Shown here: positions 9,887-19,745 of the stretch, in pieces
How the letters are laid out: every line of letters starts with the position of its first letter
Numbering within the stretch: position 1 is the first letter of the stretch
From: Antrodiella citrinella
Taxonomy: Eukaryota; Basidiomycota; Agaricomycetes; Polyporales; Steccherinaceae
Assembly: GCA_004802725.1 (NCBI GenBank)
Contig: SGPM01000005.1
Span: forward strand, 62,001-126,000
Direction: 5' to 3'
Length of the DNA: 64,000 bases
The notes under the pieces: model-generated
Told to the model about the DNA's origin: nothing
The model's input: the letters and a program-made list of their open reading frames with translations, nothing else
Database searches by the model: none
Made by a program: the position numbers and the translations under genes

Positions 9887-11629
9887 ATGACGTCCTTGTT
9901 GCGAGTCTACACCTCCTTCCACACACTCCCTCTACAATGTCTTTCGTTGCAAGCTCGAGCCCTCTCTATCCCGGCCTACCATGAGTCTGCTAGCCGCTCG
10001 TTTGCGGACCTGGGACTGTCAGAACACGCTGTGACGAAACTTCAGCACGCGTTTCCTGCCGTGCTGCGACCCACGGCCACGCAGACCACGTTTCTACCTG
10101 CGTTGCTTGGTGGGAAGGATGTGCTGTTGAGCGATAAGACGGGGTCGGGGAAGTGAGTGGAATCGTGTCGTGTCGTCAAGTGTCTATTTTACTCATTCAA
10201 CGTGTGGTGGCAGGACGTTCGCGCTCGTACTCGGTCTCTGGGGTCGGTACATTGCTCAACAGGAGCGCGGAGGGAAACGGCCTACGTCTACGCTGATCCT
10301 CACTCCCCACAGAGACCTTGCGCTGCAATGCGCGTATTGGGTCTACCGCCTACAGGGTCTCCCCTCCACTGACGCCGAACCATTCGTACACCTACTTCTA
10401 CGAAGCGCGTCCGAACCTTTGACAGACCGTTCACGTCTGACTGAACTCCGTGACTCCAAGTCACCTCTGACGATTGGGACGCCCCAGGCTGTACTGGAGG
10501 TCCTACACGCAGACCCATCGGCGTTACCATTAGGACGGTTCGGGACTGTCGTAGTGGACGAAGTCGATGGCATGGTGGAGATCCCTCCACCACCAGGCTC
10601 TGGGAAGAGTGCGAAAATCAAGTTCGAGAAAAACTGGAAGAGACATCCGACTCCGACTCGACAGGTTCTGGATATGATGTACTTGGAGGAGGACGCGCCT
10701 GCCCGTAGACCACAGTTGGTGATGATGAGCGCGACGCTGAGCGGGCATCATCGACAGTGGCTGCAGTCGCATAGTGGGTGGTTCCCGAACAGAGGGAAGG
10801 ATGTGGTCGGTGTGTATGCACCTGATACCACAGTGGCTGTCGCTGCGCCGGACACGATCACGCATCATGCTATTCTGGTCTCCCCCTCTGGTCAGGTCGC
10901 AAACATCGAAGGCGCCATCGCGACCCGTTCTACCGACCCAGGAGATCAAGTGGAAGGCACCGCAGAAGAGATACCCAGCCCACAAACGGCTCAGGTCGTT
11001 GAACTCGAAAATACCGAAGGTAAGCGCATAGTATTTATATTCCACAGATGCTGACATTTGAATGAAACGCAGAGTTCCAGGACACACCATCTTCGTTCAA
11101 CCCTAGCACTCTTGAAACGATCGCTCTCGCGTTTGCATTGGACGTGCCCCGCGTGGCGTTGTTGGTGCTCCCAGCATCAGCCGCAGTCCGTCGTGCAGTC
11201 TTTGATTTGCGATCCCTCGGTGTGAACGCACACGGCCTAGACGTGCTTCAGACCGAACGTGGTGGCGCTTACCTCGAGAGGAACGCGAAGGACAGGGACG
11301 CTGCTGCGAACGCGGACCCGATCCTGCTGGTGTCGACTCTTGCCTCGACGCGTGGGCTGGACTTGCCGGAGATGACCCATGTATTTATGTTGGGCATCCC
11401 TGAGGACCGTTCGGCAGATACGTACGCTCATATGGCAGGACGGGTCGGAAGGTTTGGGAGGACGGGGAAGGTGGTCAGTGTCATTGAGACTGTGCCCATG
11501 GGCCAGAGTCCAGGCATAGTGCCACGGAAGGCAGGAAAGATGGAAGATCTGCCGGACGAGGTAGAGTGGTTAAGGCATATCTTCGGACAGCTAGGCATTA
11601 CGCCCGTCGTATTTGAGCACTTCGACTGA
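9887..11629 (+). CDS. DEAD-box-like RNA helicase, probably mitochondrial
   Basis: Three exons, with introns 10153-10213 and 11020-11072. The start is the ATG at 9887; the open frame before it begins with TTG. The first 30 residues (MTSLLRVYTSFHTLPLQCLS) look like a mitochondrial targeting sequence. Helicase motifs in order are: FADLGLSEHAVTKL with RPTATQTTFLPALLGGKDVL as the Q-motif region; motif I SDKTGSGKT; Ia LTPHRDLALQ; Ib IGTPQAVLEVL; motif II as VDEVD instead of DEAD; motif III MSATLSG; motif V STRGLDLPEM; and motif VI HMAGRVGRFGRTG. The substitution of Val for Ala in motif II is notable. Between motif III and domain 2 there is a long acidic, low-complexity insert. An MRH4-like role in mitochondrial ribosome assembly is possible but is only inferred. 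Confidence 0.85.
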
Positions 11630-12053
11630 CTTTGGTTTGATGCTCACTTCTGTTCGAGCTAAAAATGAGATGTGTCTGTCATATGTTTTATTTCCGAGCT
11701 ATTTGGATCTGAGAGATTGCATGGACACATGAGACGAGATGATACGGTGCTTTACGGAAGATGTCTGTCTGTATTTTTTCCCACTTGGAGTGAGTGTGTG
11801 GACGATAAGGATGATGGGGATGATGAGGGCCGGCATGCCATGTATGATGGTCAGTTGAAGCCGTATGCAGGCGCCTATTCTGCGGCTGGGTGGATGGAGG
11901 CAACGAGACCAGCACCGACAAAAGCTCTACGGCTTCTTTCTCCTCGCTCGCTTCCATGTGCGATCTCTGAGTAACTTATACCCGTTCCCCTCCCCGTCCT
12001 TTCCTTTCTCCCTCTTTCCCCCTCCATCGACTACCCCGCCCTTCGTCGCCGCC
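11630..12053. other. Intergenic region
   Basis: No gene is seen. The left part is the 3' flank of the helicase. The right part is a strongly pyrimidine-rich leader (CCCTCTTTCCCCCTCC) running into the ATG of the TM7SF3-like gene. Confidence 0.6.
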
Positions 12054-14823
12054 ATGCTCGTCCACCGCCGTCGCGGTAGCGGCGTATGGTCTCTCGCCCT
12101 TGGCTTCCTCGCTCTCGTCGCTCTCGTANCAGCACAGACCCCCACACCGACTCCAACGACACCGACCCCCACGTCTGCCAACGCCTCCACCATTACCACG
12201 CTCACTACCAGCACTGCAGTCGTCCTCCAGACCACCTCGAGCGGAGGTCGTAATGTCACGTTCACCGCTACCGTTCCTATCATCATGAATGTTACTATTA
12301 CCTCGACCCCTACTGTCAGCCAGGTCAACCAGACAGCCTCAGCTACCCCAGAGCCTATCCATCTCGATACCACGTTGGACCCCGCCTTCGGTGTGCTCGG
12401 TGCGCTGCTCATAATCACCGGCTTACCCAGCGCATTCCTCGGCCATAAGAATCGATGGTGAGTCTCATCGCTTACCATCGCGCACTCACGTTGACATGCA
12501 TCCGCACATGCAGGACGTCATTTTTTCTCATAGGTTTCTACTCTCTGTCGCTCGTGTGCCTTGTTCTCATCCTCAAGTTCGGTGTTATACCCGCTGTGAA
12601 CCCGCCCACCGAGGCTGTACGCGGTCTCTTCGTTCTGGCCTGCAGCGTGGCTGGTGTCGTCGGTGGTGGAATTGCCATATTCTTCTGGAAGGCTGCCAAG
12701 TACTTCATTGGCGCTTGGGGCGGACTTGCCCTGGGATGGTGGATTCAGTCCCTCCATGACGGCGGTCTCATTGTCCCCATCGGATTAAGATGGCTCATGT
12801 ACATTGGTGAGTCGTTGATTCAATATGTATGCGGTGAACGAAGCTCACGCGCACGCGACCTCAGCTTGTGCGGTCATTGGATTCGTTCTCTGCACTATAC
12901 CGAAGCTGCACTACTACATTCTGCTTCTGGCGACGGCTTTCGTTGGTGCTTCGTCCTTCATGCTCGGCGTGGATTGTTTTACTACTGCAGGTCTCAAAGA
13001 GGTTAGTGTTACACGCCCCATTCAGCGTGACCTTTGCTTATCTCTCGACGTCATAGTTTTATCTGTGGAACCTCGGTTTCGAAAGCATGTTTCCCAAGTT
13101 CAAGAACAACGGCATCAAGTTCCCAGTGTCCCAGACCATGCAGATTGAGCTGGGTCTCATGGGCGCGACTGCCCTCATGGGTGTTGCGGTACAATTCCAG
13201 ATACTCAAGATCCTTCAACGCAAGCTCCGAGAGATCCAGGCGGAGCACAAACGTCAAGACGAGGAAGCAGTAGCCAAGGCAGCGGAACGCTTTGCTAGTC
13301 TGGATCACGAGAAGACTGAATGGGATCTCGCCCACCCAAGCCTAGGAAAGCATGATAGGAACGACAGTGCTATGACTGGCATCACTCTTGCTAAGGATGG
13401 CAAGGACCCCGAGTCTGGAGATGAGAAACGTTCTTCCATGTTCACTCTCGTTGGCCTCGGTAGCCCACGTCAGCGTAACGTGTCTGGTGTTTCCGAATTT
13501 TTCGCTGCGTCGCCTCCCTCGGAAGATCTTGACCGATGGGCGTCCAAACAGTCCCCTGGCGCTCTACCTGTCCTTGATCTGGGTACCGACATCGAGAGGG
13601 ATGTTCCTCAGACTTTCATGTCGGAGGGAGTGGCGGCTTCTGGTTCCAAATCGGAGCTTCAGGAGCTGAAGAAGAAGGAAGAGCTCTTGTCAGAGATTCA
13701 AGAGATCCGCAGGTCTATTGACATCTTGAAGACCGAGAGCCCGGGACCTTCTACATCTGATGAATCTCGCCGTCCTTCGTTCTCCTCGCGCCGCACCCTC
13801 AGCCAGAATTTAGGGACGCTCGCTAATGTAGCAGCTCACACTCGTCCTCCTCGGGCAGTCGATCCTCGTGCTCGTGTACAGTCTATGGATCTGACCCGCG
13901 TCGCTGAAGGTTCAAGTATCAGTCGACCTACGAGCACGCCTCTGCGCCACGAAGACTGGGACTCGTACGTTGCGGATCGCAAATTGCTGCAACCTCCGTC
14001 GGGCGTATCTCCTCCTATCCCCACTACTGCGCTCCAGCCTGTCGGTAGGCCCGCCGTCTCGCCGGCTGTTACTGAGGCGTTGCTTCAACGTCAACGTCGC
14101 GAAAGCTCCTTGTCCTTTGGTGCTCTCAACATTGGCCTCGGCGAAAACCCCTCCAGTTCTGGCCGTAACAAGGAATCTTCTGACGATGATGATGTACCTC
14201 TCGCTGCTCGTCCGACGCACAAGAAGTATCCATCTCAAGGATCGAACCTTCCCGTCACGATTCTCCCTCCTCGCAAGATTGCCTCTCCTACTCCCAAACG
14301 CCCAGATGTCCCGCGGACCAAGACATTTGAGGAACTCGCGGAGAGACACAAGGAGAAGATCAAAGAGATGCAGGCGCCCTTGACACAAGCCGAGAAAGAT
14401 CAAGCTGAACTCGAGGCTGCGAAGAGTCGCTGGGAGAGGTCTAAGGAACTCGAGAGAATGGCTGTCACCAGGAGACAAGCAGAGCAAGCCAAGGAAATAG
14501 CGAAAAAACAGCGCAAGTCTGCAGACATCAAAGGTCGTAGCGGCTCGCCAAGCTCTCCTAGCTCCCCTCCAGCTGACGATGCAAACCGTCCCACTCACAC
14601 TCGGTCTCTGAGCGCAGATGTATTGGCATCTCTCCCTGGCGCAAAGAGGTCGTCCAAACGGATGTCGACGCTGAAGGTGGACGACTGGCAGAAGCACCGA
14701 CTGCAGGAGCCTGAGCCTGAGGCGAAGAAACGATCCGCCGTGCCGTTCCCCGACGGTCAGCCATCTTCGCAGAGCAGAAACAGTCGACGAATGTCTGGAC
14801 TGCCTCGGGACCCCACACGATAA
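12054..14823 (+). CDS. TM7SF3/TM198-like membrane protein with long cytosolic tail
   Basis: Four exons encode about 850 residues. The N-terminus MLVHRRRGSGVWSLALGFLA is a signal peptide, followed by a Thr/Pro-rich, probably glycosylated extracellular segment (TPTPTPTTPTPTSANAST) with several NXT/NXS sites. A block of about seven hydrophobic helices then follows (FGVLGALLIITGLPSAFLG, FLIGFYSLSLVCLVLILKF, LACSVAGVVGGGIAIFFW, LRWLMYIACAVIGFVLCTIP, YYILLLATAFVGASSFMLGV, and MQIELGLMGATALMGVAV after the exon that encodes FYLWNLGFESM). Their order matches the TM7S3/TM198-like (DUF4203) family. The remaining 500 or so residues are cytosolic: coiled-coil ILQRKLREIQAEHKRQDEEA, Ser-rich regions and a charged helix ELERMAVTRRQAEQAKEIAK. 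An N at 12129 leaves one residue undetermined. Confidence 0.82.
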
Positions 14824-15467
14824 ACTGTTACGATGGCGGGTGCTCAAGTGAAGGCGCGCCATTTGACGGTATGTATAACGCATCTCATTTGTTTGTATGA
14901 TTGGACTTTTTATCGTACATCATGACGACACCTCTTTATTATCTCTCAAGTAACGCACATTCGGGGGTACCCCATTCGCTCTTAGTTGTCTCTTAAACTC
15001 ATGTTCGACCTTTTCGTCTTTCTCTTCTCGCTGTTCACACATTTCTTCACATGGACCATAGATTAGCATTTGCATACCGAGCAATGATTCCCCGCATTCC
15101 CCACCATTTCCCTCTCCCCTCCATGGACATACCATTCTCATGCACACAATTGGACCTTTTTCGTAGTTAGGGTGTTGGTAGAATGCAGCGAGCGTTGTTG
15201 TGACTATCTGGGCCCGCCTGAGTCCTATCTTTGCGCGTTCTCCCAAACACTCTCCTCTCCACCGTCGATCACCTTCCTAAATGGGAAAGTGAGTTCCCAT
15301 ATTTGGTTGCCCTGTGATCAGACCGCTTCTCCAACCCCAACCGATCCGAGACGGCCAGAGCCCGCCGTCGTGCAAGACCACCTGGTCGTCACTACTCCAA
15401 AGCTCTGCATTATACATATACATCCAGCTCCGGCTCGTCTCGTCTCACTCTTTTATCTCACAACACC
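14824..15467. other. Intergenic region
   Basis: No convincing gene. A pyrimidine-rich tract at about 15000-15130 gives a Glu/Lys-rich reading on the minus strand, but that frame lacks a suitable upstream ATG. The right end holds TATACATATA at about 15411-15420, some 50 bases before the next ATG, which may be the core promoter of that gene. Confidence 0.5.
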
Positions 15468-16354
15468 ATGGCTCTTCTACGTTCAAAATCTGCACCCCAT
15501 GTGCCTCAGACATCGAATCTGTCTTTCGAGACAGTAGTTACGGCATCGTCGCATAGACATGCTGCGCGCCACCCTAAAATCCAACGGCACGCGAGCGCCC
15601 TTGCCCTCACGAGCTTGTCCACCGTCTACCGCCGTTCCGCACGCAGCGGTCATCAAACTCCCCGGACAGAGAGGGAGGATGATCCATTCAGCCTTGCAGG
15701 CTTCTTCCCTGCATCCTTTTCGAGCGTCGGCGTGCACGAACGGGCCTCGCCGGTGGAGTGGGACTGGCTGCATCCCGAAACTGATCATCAGGAGAGAGTG
15801 GTAGGGAAGCCGTTGGGACTGACGGAAATGCTACCGACGCCGACGCGGTCAGGGTATGCGTCGTCCACTTCTTCCGATGAGGAGGAAGATCTGGAGTGGG
15901 CATTGCCGGCGACACCTCCTCTCGCCTCCGCGAGCTCCCCGATGTTCGACCGCGGCGAGGACGAGATGTGCGGGGAGACGATCAGACGGGAGGATAAGAT
16001 GGGCGTTCTGTCGCTCTGTAAGTACCTGTTACTTCCGCTTCTTGCTGCAAGTGACGTGATGCTCAATGTGCGGCGATGATCTTAGCGAACCTGTTCGTGC
16101 TCGCAGACGACTCGGACGTGGTTGCACATAGGCTGCTGTCGCCGTACTCGGAGGAGAACCTGTGCGACAGCGACGGGTTGTACAACGCGATGTGTGCGCT
16201 GCGAATTGCGCATGCTGTGTCGGAGAGTGCCTCTGTGGTAGGACGGACAACGCTGTTCTCATCAGGTGAAGAAGAAGATGGAGTGGTTGACAGCGACCTG
16301 GTGACGCTTGGTACACGTGGACTGGGACGATTGCTTGATATGCTCCCTCTGTGA
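15468..16354 (+). CDS. Unrecognised acidic/Ser-rich protein
   Basis: Two exons, joined at GTAAGT just after 16017 and a GCAG before ACGACTCGG, encode about 270 residues starting MALLRSKSAPHVPQTSNLSF. The N-terminal third is basic (RHAARHPKIQRHASALAL). The middle contains PFSLAGFFPASFS, VEWDWLHPE and a Ser/acidic run (SSTSSDEEEDLEW). The C-terminal part, which crosses the intron (DSDVVAHRLLSPYSEENLC, then YNAMCALRIAHAVSESASVV), looks folded and ends GLGRLLDMLPL. I recognise no domain, signal peptide or membrane span. The coherent splice and coding-like composition argue for a real gene. The overall look is that of a basidiomycete-restricted regulatory or disordered protein; that is inference. 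Confidence 0.65.
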
Positions 16355-16534
16355 AGGGCGCTTGTTTGCGTTGGACTAGAATCGTATTTTTGGTTGGAAG
16401 GTTAGAGTAGCCGCCCGTGTGACGTGCGGCCGAAGAGATCGGGTAAGGAAAGGCGCTGGAGGAAGGCCTGAGAAAAAGAGGAGCGTGGGAGAGTGTGTCC
16501 GCGTGACTTCCTNTTTTGGCCGAGAGAAGGCCGG

Positions 16535-16540
16535 TATATA
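16535..16540 (+). promoter_or_regulatory. TATA box upstream of the CSL gene
   Basis: TATATA in the context GGTATATAACGC lies 58-63 bases before the ATG at 16598. An N is present at 16513 nearby. Confidence 0.5.
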
Positions 16541-16597
16541 ACGCAGCCGCGTGGGTACTTTTGACTTTTCTTCCCACTCTCATACGCGCTTTCCCAC

Positions 16598-19086
16598 ATG
16601 AGGACTTATCCAGTCTATCCTCACCAGCCTCCTCCTCCTCCCTCCCTCCCTCTCTTTCCTATGGCCGCTCACTCGATGCCAGACGGTCAGGACACCTTCG
16701 CCCCGCCACAGACCGCAAATCCGCAGGCTTTGTCGCGCTCTGGTTCCCCTCCCGACGCGGCGCACCATACAATGGTCAATCACATTCCATTGTCATATGT
16801 ACAATGAGCTTACTTACATAACGCGTTATAGGTCTCCAATCAGCATCCCCCGCATTCTGGGTCTGCAGGTAAGCCTCAATCGTGGTGCAGGGGGTATTCG
16901 TCGAATCAATGTCCCATTTACAGCTCCTCTACCCGCAAATAAGCAGCCTATAGCAGCCCCCGCCGCGAACGGACAGCAGCTCTCCTGGTCGGTGGCCAAT
17001 GGCTCGCACCCGCACCGGGAACCTGTCGGACCAGTCGCAGGACCCTCTACAGGCTCTCAGGTGAGTTTGACGCGCCCCTTCGTCCGTTGAACACCTTTCC
17101 GACCTTCCGTCGTGGCACATGGCCAGAGGACCAATAAGCGGAAGTTGGACGCGTCCGAGGGGGAAGATGCAGTGGCGAAGATCAGACGTGTCGTCTCGGA
17201 CCACGTCTCGCAAGATCCCATGCGAGTCAGACCGATGACTACCGTACTATGTCTCCATGCCGCTGTGGCGCAGAAATCCTACGGCAACGAGAAGCGGTTC
17301 CTTTGTCCCCCGCCGGTCGTCCATGTCGAGGGACCAGTCTGGCAGATGAAGAACCAGCAATTATCCATGGCTGTCGTCTCTGAAGGCGGCGATCGCTCTC
17401 CTGATCAGAAAGCGCCTTTCGATCAGAACCTCACTGCCAGCTTCAAGTTTCTGCATGTTACTGGGACCGCCAAAACCAAAAGCTTCCAATTATCTCTTGA
17501 CATTGCAGAACCTCCGGCCAGTCCCGGCGAGGATAGTAATGGAACTGCAGCGCAGGGGCGAGTGTGGGCTCAATTCGACTCGGCTCCTGTTACAATCATC
17601 TCAAAACCCTCAAAGAAGACCGCGAAGACGCGAAACATATCATCGTGCATTCTTGCCGGAGGTCCTGTGTCGTTGTTTAACCGCATCAACTCGCAGACTG
17701 TCCGGACAAAATACATGACCGTTGATCATACACAATTGTGTGCTAGTAATGTCTCATGGTCCGCGTTCAATGTGAACGTCGTACGCGCTCACGGAGATGC
17801 GCCACCCCTTGGTACGTCTTCACGTGATCCTGGAACTTGTGGATGGCATGTACTCACGGATTTATATCCATCATATCATGTAGCTGGCCCTCAACCACAG
17901 CCCGTGACGTACGGCTCCGAGATCGTGTTGTCAGACACCGTCTCGGGGACGCAGACGGCGCCTTTAGTTATACGGAAGGTGGACAAAGGCAGGATAGCAC
18001 CAGACGACGGCGGTCCTGTCAGTCAGATGCAGAAGATCGCCCTGCAACGAGTGAATCCTGATGGAACTCGTCATTATTTATCTGCCGCCGGCCCTGTTCC
18101 AGGTACACCAAACGTCAACGTCGTTCCACCTGCCTCGCCCGGTGTCGCTCAAGCAGGCAGTCACCCACTCCTCTTCCAGGCACCTAGAGTGCGGGAAGAA
18201 GTTAAAGATGGAGTGCGAGTCATCACGGACGAGGTCGATGACTACTTGTGCTGGACCATTGTTGGAATCTGTACGTTGTCTCGATCCCCCTCGCTCTTCA
18301 TAGCTCTCAATACCTTCTACAGCCAAATTCCAATACACCTTCTTTGACGCGTTCAGCCAAAGTGATACGCTTCCTAGTGTTCCGATCACACCGTTCCCTA
18401 CGCTTTTCACAGCGCCTGCCTATCGTCCTGCCAATAACACCATCGAGCTCACCGTCGCCAACTTCTTTTTCAACGATCCGAAGACCAACATTCAGACGCC
18501 TCTGGACATCTACGTTGGTAATATCGGCCCTCTGCGGCATAGGCTCTATCAGGCCACTCCACATGGGCCATTGACTTCAATCTCGCCCTTTGTCCAGAGT
18601 GTCTCCATGGCCGAGACGTCTCCGAGTGAAGTTCATCACGTCGGAAATGTCCCACCACTCAACCCAGGCGCACCTCTTGGCAGCAACTACCAACCGCCAG
18701 GACCGCTGCATACTATCGTCGTGGTCGAAATGCCTCCTATCGAAGACATGATCAAGGCGTTGGAGGAAGACGTATCCGCACCGTCGAACGGAGATACTAC
18801 CAAGTCAAGGTCTTCTCCAAACGATGACGGTGGACCTCTAAAACCCGATGTCCAGTCTATTGCTGGCCGCAGTCTACCTTTACTCTTTATTCGTCCTTCG
18901 GATGGTGTTGGTTACCACTCGGGCCGTGCTATTGCATGCGAAAATGTCTTCCAGACTATGGACATTACAGGCATGAACGGCGCGAACCCTGGTGCCGGCA
19001 ACATTGACACTGGTTGGTTAGCCGCTGCCCAAGTTGCTGCTGCTGCGGAGGGTGGTATGCATGGGTGGACTTTGAGGGTGATATAG
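16598..19086 (+). CDS. CSL family (CBF1/RBP-J-like) transcription factor
   Basis: A multi-exon gene for a fungal CSL DNA-binding protein. The start is the ATG at 16598 (MRTYPVYPHQPPPPPSLPLF); an in-frame ATG at 16661 is an alternative. The N-terminus is a disordered Pro-rich segment spread over four short exons, ending TNKRKLDASEGED. The Rel-like N-terminal domain has the hallmark QKSYGNEKRFLCPPPVVHVE. The beta-trefoil domain has RINSQTVRTKYMTVDHTQLC, then SWSAFNVNVV, and VIRKVDKGRIAPDDGGPVSQ followed by MQKIALQ, a CSL signature. The C-terminal Rel-like domain follows (YTFFDAFSQSDTLPSVPITP, ELTVANFFFNDPKTNIQTPL, then LDIYVGNIGPLRHRLYQ). The tail has VVEMPPIEDMIKAL and a final WTLRVI. In animals CSL is the Notch effector; fungi lack Notch, and fission yeast Cbf11/Cbf12 act in the cell cycle, adhesion and lipid metabolism. 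Confidence 0.9.
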
Positions 19087-19745
19087 TAACTTTGATTCTG
19101 CGTTTTGGGACCTACTTATATTTTCTACGTCATTGCTGTTTGTTTTGGGATCTCTCGTGTCTTGTCTTATTTGCTTTGCTCTATCCTCGTCTTGTCTACG
19201 TCTGCTTTCTCCACGCTGTGTTAAGTTTCAGCCACGCTTTCGTACCCGCATTTATTCACCCTGGTTTTCCTGCGATGTACCATTATACCTTCAATATATC
19301 GTGTTGCAATATGTATATCGTCATGTCCCGAGTTCGGCAGGGATCTGCGCGGGCTGGATCAGATCAGAGTCACGACCGACGAACGTGGCGAGGGCCAACG
19401 TTTAGTGGGGAGATTCTCCGAGGTCGAAATGTTCGGTAGTCACTGGGCAGCCATCGATGTCTAACGAGGCTGTAGCTGTAAAAACAGTTTCACCTACAAC
19501 GCCAACGTTAGTAACGAACAGTCTTCCGAGTGAAGAAATACAAGTTTTGTCGGTCGTGCCCATCGATTATCTCGGTCGTTCGCCCCTGGCTTTATCTCGA
19601 ACACCGTCGTACGCTTGAGTTTAGATCTGTTAGACTCCCCTCTAGCGCCGCGTTTGGTCCTTCGCTTTCCATCTTCCCTTTAAAACCCTCCGCCACTGCC
19701 AATATCCCCCAACGCCCCCTCTCCTCTCCTTTCATCCAACCAGCC
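19087..19745. other. Intergenic region with pyruvate kinase promoter
   Basis: No gene is seen. The left 300 bases are pyrimidine/T-rich 3' flank of the CSL gene. Near the right end TTTAAAACCC at about 19678-19687 lies about 60 bases before the pyruvate kinase ATG. It is followed by a CT-rich stretch (CCCCTCTCCTCTCCTTTC), a common arrangement in strongly expressed fungal genes. Confidence 0.6.

Noticed and set aside
14920..15246. Minus-strand Glu/Lys-rich open frame of about 108 codons
   Set aside because: Its 5' end has TTG rather than ATG; the nearest ATG leaves about 70 residues of low-complexity sequence that simply mirrors a pyrimidine-rich tract.
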